Assembly (NCBI GenBank): GCA_016490725.1
Contig: JAEMHR010000055.1
Span: 62,001 to 126,000, forward strand
DNA length: 64,000 bases
Reading direction: 5' to 3'
Source: Amphichorda felina
Taxonomy: Eukaryota > Ascomycota > Sordariomycetes > Hypocreales > Bionectriaceae
In this document: positions 44,996 to 56,123 of the stretch, one piece after another
How positions within the stretch are numbered: position 1 is the first letter of the stretch
How the letters are laid out: every line of letters begins with the position of its first letter
Position numbers and translations under genes: made by a program
Notes under the pieces: model-generated
Told to the model about the DNA's origin: nothing
The model's database searches: none
What the model saw: the letters and a program-made list of their open reading frames with translations, nothing else

Positions 44996-45658
44996 AACAA
45001 AAAGGGGGTTGGGGAGAGCATGTTGACTGGGGTTTCCCGAGTAGACGGGGGGCGTACTGGAACGGTACAGACACACAGCTATAAATGGCCTATAGAGACA
45101 GCAGCATCGTCATATTACGGGTTATATCAAGTGTCTACGGATGTATTTGGCGTTACCAGCAGCTCGGCATTGCTTCTTTGAGTTCCCGTCCTCCTGTCGT
45201 CCCCCTTGTCCTTTCTTCCTCTTCGCCAAAAGCACACTGAGACACCAGCAGGCAGGCGGCCGCATATTATGCGATATGCGAGGGTGGCAGGGATCATAGC
45301 GTCCCGACTATTTGGTGCGCACGCATCTCGTCTCCCTCCGCAAGGGTTCCAATGTCTCGGTGTGATTTGGGTCTGGCATCATCGTTGGAGTTTTGCAGGG
45401 GAGGAGTTCAGACCTGCCCCCTCACGTCATGATATTAGCCTTGCACTGACACTTCAGCTTGTCTAGCAATCACCTCCTCGGTACGGAGGTTCCGTACCGT
45501 CTTGCCACTCCATCGTGGCCAAGCGCTGGGGTCCGCGGGGGCGGCGACTGGGGGGAGGGGAGGATGCTGCCTTCTCTGTAGCTCTCCTCCTGCTCCCCCT
45601 GCTGCTCCCCCTCCTGCTCACACTTCACTCCCAGCTTGATCCTGACCGAGACGCTTCC
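44996..45658. other. intergenic region upstream of the esterase gene
   Basis: Contains the COG4 3' end and the esterase promoter. A frame runs in from 45515 in phase with the esterase and encodes another hydrophobic stretch (LLLLPLLLPLLL); it is probably leader sequence, but a longer N-terminus cannot be excluded. Confidence 0.45.
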
Positions 45659-47518
45659 ATGACGCCGCTCGCCCGTCTCAGCTGGCCCCTCGCCGCTCTC
45701 GGCCAGCTCCTCATAGTAGCAGCAGGCACAGCGACCTCCACCGAGCAGCCCTTCCGCAGGCGCTGCCTGTCCTTCGCGCCCGAAAAGTTCATCTGGAACT
45801 CCACGCGCACGCGCCTCGAGTTTGTTCCCGGTGGCACAACGCTGATGCTCGACGATAATGTTGAGTCGTGCAACCGCCCCCAGCAGGCCGTCGACGCCGA
45901 CATCTGCCGCGTCGCCCTGCAGATTCCCACGTCGTCGCAGTCTAGCATCAGCTTTGAGCTGTGGCTGCCGGAGGACTGGACTGATGGGCGCTACCTGGCC
46001 ACGGGAAACGGTGGTGTAGATGGCTGTGCGCTTGTCCCCCTTTTTCCTCTGTCTCGACAAGAGAGGCACAAGATGGACTGGCTGACCCGTCCAAGGCATC
46101 AAGTACGAGGATATCGCCTATGGGGTGGCCAACGGGTTCGCCGCCATGGGCACTAACAATGGCCACAACGGCACCACCGGCGAGACCTTTCTCAATAACC
46201 CGGACATCATCGAGGACTTTTCCTATAGGGCGTAAGCTACCTTGGATCTGAGGTTCCAATTCGTGTGCACTGACATTGAATCCACTGGAAAGCCTTCACA
46301 CTGGGACCGTGTCAGCCAAGAAGCTTATTGAGAGGTTCTACCACAGCAAGCCAGCGCACTCGTACTACCTCGGCTGCTCGCTCGGCGGACGGATGGGCAT
46401 CAAGGCCGCCGAGGCCTTCCCCGGCGACTATGATGGGATTGTAGCGGGAGCTCCAGCCGTTGACTTCAACAACCTCCAGGGCCAGCGGGCCATGTTCTAC
46501 CCCATAACAGGCCCCGTTGGATCCGCCAACTTCATCTCGCCCGAGACTTGGACAGGGCTCATTCACCAAGAGGTCCTTAGGCAGTGTGATGGCATCGACG
46601 GCGTCGAGGACGGTATCATCGAGGTCCCGAGCCGTTGCTTCTTTGACCCACAGACGTTGCTTTGTGGACGGTCTCAGGAGGCAGAGTGCCTCAACGCCGT
46701 GCAGGTCGAGAAGCTTGAGAAGATATATGCCCCTTACACGCATGACGACGGAACTCTGATCTACTCGCGTATGAACCCGGGGAACGAGGAAATGGCCGTC
46801 CAGAAGCTCTTATCTGGCAAACCATTTAGCTACTCGGTGGTGAGTTTATCCATCCTAAGCCCTTGCTATTCAAGCGCAACTTACTGAGCAGCAATGCAGG
46901 ACTGGTTCCGATACGTCGTCCTCAGCGACCCGAACTGGGACCCCATCGCCTACAACGAGGATCTCGTTCGCCGTGCCGACCAGCTGGACCCGTGTGGTAT
47001 CAGAACCTTCCCCGAGACCCTCCCAGCCTTCAAGGCGCGCGGTGGCAAGATCCTCAGCTACCACGGCGGGCAGGACCATCAGATCACCAGCCTCAACACA
47101 CAGCGCTTCTGGGACCGCATGTCGGCCGCGGATCCCAACTTGCACGACTACCACCGCCTATTCCCTGTCTCGGGCATGTTCCACTGCAGCGGGGGCCCCG
47201 GTGCCTGGGCGCTGGGCCAGGGCGGCGGCGCCCCTCGCGAGGGTGTGCCCTTTGACCCGCAGCACAACGTCCTGGCCGCTGTTGTAGCGTGGGTGGAGAG
47301 GGGCGAGGCGCCAGAGAGTATCACGGGGACCAAGTTTGTCGGTGATGATCCTGACGCAGGCATCGACTTCCAGCGTGACCACTGTCTGTGAGTTTAATCT
47401 TTCCCGTAGGCCGGTTGTGAGATTGGGGGTTTGCTAATCCGACTTGTGTAGATACCCGCAGACGCAGACGTATGTGGGTGGCAACCCTAAGCTTCGTGAT
47501 AGCTGGGAGTGTCAGTAA
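45659..47518 (+). CDS. secreted tannase / feruloyl esterase family protein
   Basis: An alpha/beta-hydrolase of the fungal tannase family, which removes phenolic acids such as ferulate or gallate from plant material outside the cell. Exons 45659-46025, 46096-46231, 46293-46839, 46900-47387 and 47452-47518 give about 534 residues. A signal peptide covers about residues 1-25 (LAALGQLLIVAAGTATS). The nucleophile elbow is GCSLGG, the acid is in SYHGGQDHQI and the histidine in FHCSGGPGAW; the paired cysteines next to Ser and His form the CS-D-HC arrangement of this family. Also present are YLATGNGGVDGC and NNGHNGTTG. Substrate cannot be decided from sequence. It is convergent with a PTH11-like receptor, and the pair forms the most environment-facing part of the window. 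Confidence 0.9.
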
Positions 47519-47663
47519 GGAAAGAAACCGACCATCAGAGACCAGCCGTAAGATTCAAATAGAAACAGCAGCGTTGCAGGCTATGTTCCATAGGATAGCG
47601 CGCGACACTTCTCAAAAATCTCGTGATTCATCAAACATGGACTCGACAGTAATGTACACGTTC

Positions 47664-49056
47664 TCACCGCACATGATGGCAAACCGAGTGACTCTCGCTT
47701 CCCGCCACGAAGAGGTCCTCGGTGCTCCGATCCTGGCTCTCCATCGCAATCTCGGTCGTCACGGCAATCCTACCGGAACCCTCGCCAAAGCCGCGACCCT
47801 TGTAGCCGCGAATGGATGCCGCCGTCAGTCTGTGAATCCCGAATCTCGACCCTCTCACGTAGGAAGCCGCAGTCTTGCGCGGTGTCGAGCTTAGCGTGCT
47901 CAGCGAGTCCCGAACGGTCTTGCCGAACGTGTAGAAGGATTGGCGCATGACGATGATGGTGGCGGCGATGATACCCACGAAGAGCTCCGTCATGGCGATT
48001 GTGTTGGAGTTTGTATTGGCCCCTGTTTTGTAGGTAGGTGGTTAGCTACACACAGTATGGGAGAGGACAGGTCATGGGTATATACAGTAGGGGTCCTTGG
48101 CGGCCTCGGGATCGGGGATGTACATGATTGCGACGCGCCAGATGGCGCACCCCGTATGGCTGTGGCCTCTGTCAGTGGCACTGTGGGAACACGGCGTGGG
48201 GGAGAGAGTAGAATACATACATCAACCCCAGGGAGACTAAACCGAGGAACTCCAAGAGCTCCCGGCTCCGGCGCTCCATCATGAGCAGAGCCGGGAAGGG
48301 AAGGACAATGAGCCATATGGAGGTGATGCAGTTGATGTAGCCATTGGCCAGGCGGAACTGATCATTTTCGATGCAGCGCCCTGGCTGGTCGGGCTGCCAG
48401 GCCTTGTGGACGGGATTGCACTGGAAGGCGGACACAAAAGTGGCACTAAGGTAGTAGTAGCCGACGACGATCATGAGGACGTAGTTGCTGATCTGCGCGA
48501 TGTGGACGCTGAGAATGGCGGGCTGGCGGAAGATCCCCATGTACACGACGCAGATAGATAGCTTGATGATGCCGGTGGTGAGCTTGAACAGGATTTGGTT
48601 GATCCAGAAGAGCTGGGTATTCCAGGACGTGTAAGCGAGTATCCTCATGAGACGCAATTAATTGAGGGGAGCTTTGTACCAGTTTGGGCGTGGTAGAACT
48701 GAGAATTTCAAGGGGGATATCGTCCTCGTGATGGCCGTATCCCCATATTGTATAGGCTATATCTTGTAAGTTGGGCGCCTCCAGATGTTACATGACATGT
48801 AATACCTACCTCCCAAATTAAGTCCAGCTTGACACAGAGCCAGAACCTGCGGCTACATCAGTACAAACATCGGTTCACGGACACATAAGTAGCTCACCAT
48901 CCCAATAACAAGCAGGTAGTCTGTTAGAGCAAGAGCCTTCCTCCGTGCGCGATATACGATCCTCCATGACGCTAGAATGACCGCTATGATGGCCAGGGTG
49001 GCAGTGACGGTGATCAACTCGGCTGAGTTGTCCGGGCCTTGATAATACTTGCCCAT
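47664..49056 (-). CDS. rhodopsin-domain integral membrane protein, PTH11-like receptor family
   Basis: A seven-helix membrane protein of the large fungal PTH11-related group, thought to sense surface or chemical cues. Six exons on the minus strand, 49056-48898, 48846-48810, 48762-48680, 48612-48221, 48159-48086 and 48022-47664, give about 367 residues. Helices: residues about 13-32, 44-65, LFWINQILFKLTTGIIKLSI, SNYVLMIVVGYYYLSATFV, GYINCITSIWLIVLPF, LGLVSLGLIHTGCAIWRVAI and TELFVGIIAATIIVMR. The family-typical QCNPVHKAW and GRCI pair lies before helix 5. There is no N-terminal CFEM domain. Exon 5's acceptor was chosen among three in-phase options because it makes helix 6 continuous; exons 2, 3 and 5 are otherwise supported by phase alone. 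Ligand and G-protein coupling are unknown. Confidence 0.8.
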
Positions 49057-50006
49057 GATGGAGAACTATGCGTAGACCACTATCCGTACACTCGAACCTA
49101 ATTCCCATATGGAACTCGGCAAGGAGAAGAGGGGAGGGTGGCGATGGTTCTGAGTCCCCCGGTTCGCCTGCTCATGTATTATTAGACCTATAGTGGCAGA
49201 AGCCATCTCTGGTCGAGGCAAGAAACATGATCGGGCCGACAAGCCTGCTTCATGGCCCTGGGCACGTAGCGTGAGCTTTGTTGATCATGCAAGTGAGTCG
49301 CAGCCGTGATGAGAGTCTCGGCGTCTTTCAAGTTTCTGAGACACGACTTTCTGAGACATGGCATGATTCTGGGAAGCCGGTGAACAAGTACGAGTATGAG
49401 TAGAGGCTTAGTGCCTGGCCCCTAACCCGATCTCGTCAGATAGCAGCAACCGGGGACTTCTTAACTAGTATCCCGAAGCCTCGAAGGAGAAAGGGCGGCC
49501 AGATTCGATCGTCGCACATGTTAGATTCAGTTGGTCCAATTGGAGCTCGTCTCAAGCGCGAGGGCTGAAGGGTTGAGGATCGTAGTAAAATGTATCAATC
49601 TGCACCTTGAAGAAGAGATAGCACCATGATGATGGTGCAAGGTTGAGAGAAGTTGCTGGAAATGCCTACTAGGTAGGTAAGCAGTAGATGCTGGAGCTGT
49701 ATGAACTACGAAGTATGGATAGACGAGAAGGAGTGATTGCCTCAAAGGAGCGATTGCCTTAAAGGACCCTACCCACCCCAAGAACAGGGAAGGTGCTGAA
49801 TGGGTACAGCGGCAGTCGCGCTAGCCTCGCCTGGACCCCACTGTATGGATCTCGTCCCGTCACTGTAAACTCACCACTCACCACACGTTCGACCCCACAG
49901 TCACTGTGAGGAGCCTGCATGTCATGACAGAGTCCATCACTATCAATCTCAGATATCTTGAAATTTTCACATGAGCCAATGAGTCAACCTCGACCTCGAC
50001 AACTGC
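49057..50006. other. divergent intergenic region, no gene seen
   Basis: About 0.95 kb between the receptor gene and SUA5, which point away from each other. Sequence of about 49640-49730 has short TAG/GTA repeats. A frame at 49527-49781 (minus) has no recognisable content. Confidence 0.45.
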
Positions 50007-51554
50007 ATGTCCACCTCACCTAATCCCGCGCATTTTCTCAAGTTCCTCTCAACTGCTCTCAACCGGACCTTGTCGCTCGATAAGCCAAAAACTTTTTGCG
50101 TCTCCAGAATCCGATACCGCATCCACCCCCAACCGCCCTGGCCCCTTGGCCTCGCCCTGCACACGACCTCGCATCAGCCAAGCCCAACCCTACAGCAGCT
50201 GCCGATCCCCACGGCCGCCGCGCCCGTCCCGACAATGGAGACGCGCGTGGTCAAGGTCCCCGGAAGCAGGTCACTGGGCCACTTCCGACATGCCTCTGGC
50301 TCATCTCGGCTGGATCACTGGGAGGTGGACACAGAAAGCGACGCCATCAAGCAGCTGCAAGAAGCTGCCGTCTATCTCAGCACCAAAGACACTCCCGTGG
50401 CAATCCCTACCGAGACTGTCTACGGCCTAGCCGCAGATGCTACCAGGAGCGCCTCAACAAAGGGCATCTATGCCGCTAAGGGCAGGCCCTCAGACAACCC
50501 CCTCATCATCCATGTCTGCGACCTGGAGATGCTACGCGGCCTACTAGATGCCACCGCCGGCACCGAAGACGATCCCATCCCTGCCAAGTACAAGCCTCTC
50601 ATCGAGCGCTTCTGGCCGGGTCCTCTGACCCTGCTGATGCCCAATCCAACCCCCTCCAAGCTGGCCCCAGAAGTCACCGCCGGCCTCCCCACGTTTGGCG
50701 CGAGGATGCCCGCCACCCCGTTGGCCCTGTCTCTCATCAAGCTCGCCGGCGTGCCCCTGGCCGCGCCCTCGGCCAACGCCTCCACCAAGCCCTCCCCAAC
50801 TACGGCCCAGCACGTCAAGCACGATCTCGACGGCAAGATTGAGCTCATCCTCGACGGGGGCGCCTCCAACGTCGGCGTGGAGAGCACAGTCGTCGACGGC
50901 CTGTGCGACCCTCCGGCCGTCCTGCGCCCCGGCGGCGTGGGCATCGACGAGCTGAGGAGCTGCCCCGGCTGGGAGAATGTCGTCAAGGCGTACGAGGACC
51001 ACGGGTACGACGGAAAGGCGGCGCCGCGCGCCCCGGGCATGAAGTATAAACATTATAGCCCCAAGGCGAGAGTGGTGCTCTACGAGGCGACGTTCGAAAG
51101 GGGGTCGGACGGGATCACGGCTCCGGACGTAGAAGCTGCCTGCTCCATGGAGAATGGAAACGCAGCAAACGGCGCAAACGGGAACCCTTTGAGAAAGATT
51201 GGTGTCATCCGCACGCAGCGGTGGAAGCAGGCAGCTGGGCTCCGGAGCGACAAGCTGCGGCCGGCAACAAGTCAAGAGAGCGCACAAGATGGCGACGACG
51301 ATCAGTCCGGAACATCATACGATGTGCTGGAGGGCCATCTCGTAGACAGCAACGGTGAGGTAATAGGGGGTATCCTGGACATTGACCTGGGTCGGGATAC
51401 CAGGAGCATCGCACACGGGCTGTTCTCGGCACTGAGGGAGCTGGATCAGCGCGGCGCAGATATCATCTTTGTCGACGGCATAGAGGACGAGGTAGACATT
51501 GCCGGGGCAGTCATGAACCGCCTCCGCAAGGCGGCGTCTGAGATTAGAACGTGA
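50007..51554 (+). CDS. SUA5: threonylcarbamoyl-AMP synthase (SUA5/YrdC family)
   Basis: Sua5 makes threonylcarbamoyl-AMP from threonine, bicarbonate and ATP, the first step of t6A37 modification of ANN-decoding tRNAs. A single exon gives 515 residues from 50007, or 439 from an in-frame ATG at 50235 (Met77). The YrdC domain follows: VAIPTETVYGLAADA, IYAAKGRPSDNPLIIH, RFWPGPLTLL and GVGIDEL. A linker APGMKYKHYSPKA leads to the C-terminal SUA5 domain ending about residue 505. Residues 1-76 hold one acidic residue and many Arg, Ser and Pro, as a mitochondrial presequence would, while METRVVKVPG resembles the usual cytosolic start. Both compartments need t6A, so one gene with two starts is a reasonable inference. 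Confidence 0.95.
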   Translation: MSTSPNPAHFLKFLSTALNRTLSLDKPKTFCVSRIRYRIHPQPPWPLGLALHTTSHQPSPTLQQLPIPTAAAPVPTMETRVVKVPGSRSLGHFRHASGSSRLDHWEVDTESDAIKQLQEAAVYLSTKDTPVAIPTETVYGLAADATRSASTKGIYAAKGRPSDNPLIIHVCDLEMLRGLLDATAGTEDDPIPAKYKPLIERFWPGPLTLLMPNPTPSKLAPEVTAGLPTFGARMPATPLALSLIKLAGVPLAAPSANASTKPSPTTAQHVKHDLDGKIELILDGGASNVGVESTVVDGLCDPPAVLRPGGVGIDELRSCPGWENVVKAYEDHGYDGKAAPRAPGMKYKHYSPKARVVLYEATFERGSDGITAPDVEAACSMENGNAANGANGNPLRKIGVIRTQRWKQAAGLRSDKLRPATSQESAQDGDDDQSGTSYDVLEGHLVDSNGEVIGGILDIDLGRDTRSIAHGLFSALRELDQRGADIIFVDGIEDEVDIAGAVMNRLRKAASEIRT

Positions 51555-51679
51555 AAAGCGATCAAATAGAATTCATAATACCCCTTTATCTACCGACCTA
51601 GAAGGCATGGCTTTTTTTTTCCACTTCTGTCTTCATAAAGCGCTATAGCAATAATAACTCCACCCCGTCGTTGCCGTCA

Positions 51680-52401
51680 TTACAGCCCCTGCCGCAGCCA
51701 GTCCGCGAGCTTGGACTTTCCGAGCTGCGCCAGGTTGTTGACGCCCTGCTCGCTGAGGTCGATGCGGCCGAGCGGCACGTCCTGCGTGGGGGCCTTGCTG
51801 ACTCTCTGGACGATGATGGTCGGGTCCGTCTCCAGGATGATGCCGTCGTCGACAATCTCGTCAATCGCGAGCGAAACGAGGTCGTAGTTCTCGATGATTG
51901 TCCTCTTGTCAACAGATTGCCTGGGTAGCCAATGTCAGCCAAATGAGTAACTAATGTCAGCTCCGGCGGCCCACATACTTGAACAACAGATGTAGTGAAT
52001 CCCTGAGAGCCAGAATTGTGTTGTACAGCAAGATCTCGTTCTCGTCCACGCCCCCGACGACGTAGATCATGACATCGGACTCGAGCTTATAGAGGACGAT
52101 TCGGTTGTCGTAGAGGATGATGTCGCCAGTCTGCTTGGCCGTCTTGTCAATGAGGCCCTTCTCGAAGGCCTTTTGCGACTTGATGTCAGGGTACGGGCTG
52201 GTCGAGGAGTTTCCAGCTGCGCATCACTCCTATTAGCGACTCCGTATAGCTAGCTAGGGGTAGGACGGTTGGGAGGGGAGCGAGCTCACCATTCGGCGCA
52301 GAGTGTGGAGACGAGTAGTACTTGGAGAATATGCGCGAACCGTCCTCTGTGCTGAGGATGAGGACGGCTTGCACCGAGAAGAGGGTCATTCCAGGAGACA
52401 T
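51680..52401 (-). CDS. coatomer subunit zeta (COPI coat)
   Basis: The small zeta subunit pairs with gamma-COP in the COPI coat that buds Golgi-to-ER vesicles. Exons 52401-52290, 52216-51979 and 51920-51680 give about 196 residues, the usual length. The longin-like fold is recognisable from SVQAVLILSTEDGSRIFSKYY, KGLIDKT, GDIILYDNRIVLYK, DVMIYVVGGVDENEILL and LALRDSLHLLFKQSVDK, where the last junction rebuilds FKQ across intron 2. It ends in GKSKLADWLRQGL. Divergent from MCM4 across 348 bp. Confidence 0.95.
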
Positions 52402-52587
52402 GATGGCGGTTGGGTGGTTGAGAATCCGTCCTACCGACTGCGCATACGTATCTACAGCTAAACAATGGGCCCCTCCAACGAAATGCCAGAATGCCAGATG
52501 CCAGATCCGCCGGCGGAAAGTATCTCCGTCGCCGAATGGGATGAGGGAGGTGTCGCGTGTGCACGGACCATCACAGTTTAATTGGCG

Positions 52588-52593
52588 ACGCGT
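52588..52593. promoter_or_regulatory. MCB-like box ACGCGT (distal)
   Basis: A palindromic match to the MluI cell-cycle box bound by MBF (Mbp1-Swi6 type) in yeasts, 157 bp upstream of the MCM4 start. The hexamer occurs elsewhere in the window by chance, so the case rests on the pair and its gene. Confidence 0.5.
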
Positions 52594-52606
52594 CTAAAAC
52601 CACTTA

Positions 52607-52612
52607 ACGCGT
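52607..52612. promoter_or_regulatory. MCB-like box ACGCGT (proximal)
   Basis: The second exact copy, 138 bp upstream of the MCM4 start and 19 bp from the first. In yeasts MCM genes are among those with G1/S-linked control; binding here is untested. Confidence 0.5.
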
Positions 52613-52749
52613 CTCCACCTCTTTACGCGCTCTTCTCTCTCCCTCCCCTCCCCCTCGATATTTGCAATCTGCCATCATTGCCTGGGTTTTCCACTCCGCC
52701 TCCACCGCCAACACATTCAACAGCGCGCCAGGCATCAAACACTTTCGAA

Positions 52750-55700
52750 ATGTCGTCGCCTTCGCAGCGTCGGCAGCGCGATTCGCAGTCGGCCACACCT
52801 CGTCGGTCTGCTCGCCAGTCCCAGTCCGACACACCGCAAAACCGGTCTTCGCAGCTTGCCTCCAGCCCCCTGTTCTTCCAGTCCTCGCCCTCGCCTAATG
52901 ATGGCGCCGGCAATGACGCCAACAGCCAAGTATCGTCGCCCCTGCGGCAGATGAGCAACAGCCAGAGCACGCAAGGCCGCCGCGGTGCCGCAGCTACTCC
53001 CAGCTCTCCGCTGCTCCAGATGAGCGAGTCGCAGGAGACGGGAGAGGACGGTCAGAGGACGCCGAGGGCCAGTGGCATGATTGGAGGTAAGCCCTTCGGG
53101 CGAAGCGTTATTCAATGACTTGGCAAGCTCACGTATCTAGAATCCTCCCCCATCCGGTACGAACCCAGCTCCAGCCCTGGGCGATCAATGCGGGCCCCGC
53201 AATCAGATCTCCGAAGTGAGAGCAGTGGCCTGTTCCTTGGCTCCCAAAGAAGTGCCGCCAGATACAGCCGAGGTGATATTGGATCCGATTACGTGGCCAC
53301 GCCTCGCCTTCCAGCTCGTCGTGTGCTTGTGGATGACACTGGTCGAGTCGTTCGCGAAGGAGACGTGCCTGGATCAGATGCCCCGTCGTTTTCCAACAGG
53401 GACCCGAATACCTCTGAGGCAGATGCCCTAGGAGGCACCGACACCGCCTTGGTCTGGGGTACGACAATTTCTGTCCGCGACAACCTGCACGTCTTCAGGG
53501 ATTTCCTCCGCAACTTCACCCTGAAATATCGCCTGTACCGCGATGGCCTGACGGATGAGGAGGTCCGCGAGTCTCCTTTTGCCGACACCAAGATATATGC
53601 CGAGGCACTGGAGAACATGCTTCTCCTGGGAGAAGAGCGCCTCTACCTTGATCTTCGGGATCTCAGTCTCTACCCTCCTACCAAGAAGCTCTATCAGCAG
53701 GTCATGGTGTACCCTGTGGACCTGATGCCCATTCTGGACCAGGCCCTCAAGGATACCATCCACGAGCTTGCCGTGGCGGAGGATAACAGGACTCGCTCCC
53801 AGAGCAGCGCTGGGCAGCAATCAAACAAGACTAGGGAGAGCTCTGAGCCCGTCTTTCCCAGCTCTGACCGGCCAGACGAGCCGGCAACACCTAGGCCACA
53901 GGAGCGACAGCCAACCATGGAGGACCAGGTCAACCAGATGATGTACTACTGCCGCCCGTACGGTCTGGAAAAGTCCACCAATATGAGAGACCTGAACCCA
54001 TCAGGTAAGCTTTCCCACCATGTTTGACTCTCCAATGCCTCTAACCAAGATTTAGATGTGGACCAGCTTGTGTGCATCAAGGGTATGGTCATCCGAGCTA
54101 CTCCCGTCATCCCCGACATGAAGGACGCATTCTTCCGCTGCAATGTCTGCAACCACTCTGTCAACGTCGGCCTCGAGCGTGGCAGGATCCGCGAGCCAAC
54201 CGAATGCCCCCGCCAGATCTGCCAGGCCAAGAACTCCATGCAAATCATCCACAACCGGTGCATGTTTGCGGACAAGCAAGTCATCAAGCTCCAGGAGACC
54301 CCGGACAATGTGCCACCCGGCCAGACGCCGCACTCAGTGTCGGTCGTGGCCCACGATGAGCTGGTCGACTTCTGCAAGGCTGGTGACCGCGTTGAGATCA
54401 CGGGCATCTTCCGTGTCAACCCCGTCCGAGTCAACCCTCGACAGAAGGCCCTCAAGAGCGTGCACAAGACCTACGTCGACATGCTCCACTGCAGGAAGAT
54501 TGACAACAAGCGAATGGATGCCGACCCAACCACACTGCAAGTTGATGGGGAGGCCGAGAGGAGCCAGGAGCACGGCCTTGAGGAGACGCGAATCATCAGC
54601 CCCGAAGACGAGGAGAAGATTCGGCAGACCGCAGCTCGAGAAGACATTTACGACCTGCTGTCTCGGTCGCTGGCGCCCTCAATCTACGAGATGGACGATG
54701 TGAAGAAGGGAATCCTGCTCCAGCTGTTTGGCGGATCCAACAAGACCTTCCAAAAGGGCGGCAGCCCCAAATACAGAGGCGACATCAACGTGCTGCTATG
54801 TGGCGATCCGTCCACTTCGAAATCGCAGCTGCTCTCGTACGTCCACAAGATTGCGCCTCGCGGCGTCTACACCAGCGGCAAGGGCTCGTCCGCAGTCGGT
54901 CTCACTGCGTACGTCACCAGAGACCCAGAGACCCGACAGCTTGTTCTCGAGTCTGGTGCCCTGGTCCTGTCTGACGGTGGTGTGTGCTGCATCGACGAGT
55001 TCGACAAGATGTCCGACTCAACCCGCTCGGTGCTTCACGAAGTCATGGAGCAGCAGACCGTGTCTGTCGCCAAGGCAGGAATCATCACGACCCTGAACGC
55101 CCGGACCAGCATCCTAGCATCGGCCAACCCCATCGGCAGCCGCTACAACCCTGACCTCTCGGTTCCCCAGAATATCGACCTCCCTCCCACACTGCTCTCG
55201 CGTTTCGATCTCATCTACCTCATCCTGGACCGCGTCGACGAGAAGACGGACAAGCGCCTAGCCAAGCATCTGCTATCCCTGTACCTGGAGGACAAGCCCG
55301 AGACTGCGCAGACCGACAACGACATCCTCCCCGTCGAGTTCCTGACCCTGTACATCTCGTACGCGCGGTCCAACATCCAGCCCGTCATCTCCCAGGAGGC
55401 GGCGGAGGAGCTGGTGGAATGCTACGTGGCGATGCGCGCGCTGGGCCAGGACGTCCGGTCTGCGGACAAGCGCATCACGGCGACGACGCGTCAGCTGGAG
55501 AGCATGATCCGGCTGGCCGAGGCGCACGCCAAGATGCGCCTGTCGTCGACGGTGACCAAGGCGGACGTGCAGGAGGCGAACCGGCTGATCCAGAGCGCGC
55601 TCAAGACGGCGGCGACGGACTCGCAGGGCCGCATCGACATGAGCCTGCTGACGGAGGGCACGAGCGCGGCGGACCGCAAGCGCCAGGGCGAGATCAAGGA

Positions 55701-55911
55701 CGCGGTGCAGAAGCTGCTGGACGAGCTGACGGCGGGGGGCAACACGGTGCGGTGGAGCGAGGTGGCCCGCAGGCTGGGCGAGGGGTCCAGCGTGCCCGTC
55801 GAGAATGCCGAGTTCAACGAGGCGATGCGGGCGCTCGAGGCGGAGAACGCCATCATGGTGACGGGCGAGGGCGCGAGGAGAAGCATAAGGCGGGTCACGG
55901 CCGTGGCCTGA
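52750..55911 (+). CDS. MCM4: DNA replication licensing factor MCM4 (Cdc54)
   Basis: MCM4 is one of six AAA+ subunits of the replicative helicase loaded at origins in G1. Exons 52750-53086, 53141-54004 and 54056-55911 give about 1018 residues. The N-terminal 190 residues are disordered, rich in Ser-Pro and Ser-Gln, the usual target of CDK and DDK. The MCM N-domain follows with a C4 zinc finger (CNVC and CPRQIC). The AAA+ core has Walker A GDPSTSKSQ (about 650-658), Walker B CCIDEFDKM (DEFD at about 714), sensor 1 ASANP and the arginine finger LLSRFD (about 782). A winged-helix tail closes the protein. The start at 52750 (MSSPSQRRQRDSQS) is chosen over an in-frame upstream ATG at 52582 whose extension is a C/T-rich leader. 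SLAPSIYEM and the N-tail distinguish it as MCM4. Confidence 0.96.
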
Positions 55912-56123
55912 AGAGACAAGGGATAGAGAGAATCTTGATGTGTACATGAGGGGGCATTTGGGCATGGAAAGGCACAGGGTCAAGGGCGTTTGATGGTAGA
56001 TTTTGTACCTGGATCATTTCTATACGTACGTACGGAGTATATATCAAAGTAATGCTAGACAAGATTTGTCTTATCAAGGTCCCTTGTGGCCATCCTCCCC
56101 TTTCTTCCCTTTCTTTCTTTGAC

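Larger units (their letters stand above)
52402..52749. promoter_or_regulatory. bidirectional promoter of coatomer zeta and MCM4
   Basis: Two divergent start codons are 348 bp apart. The MCM4-proximal half has a C/T-rich leader (about 52614-52665) preceded by two exact ACGCGT boxes, listed separately, and a related ACGCGC at 52625-52630. Confidence 0.6.
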
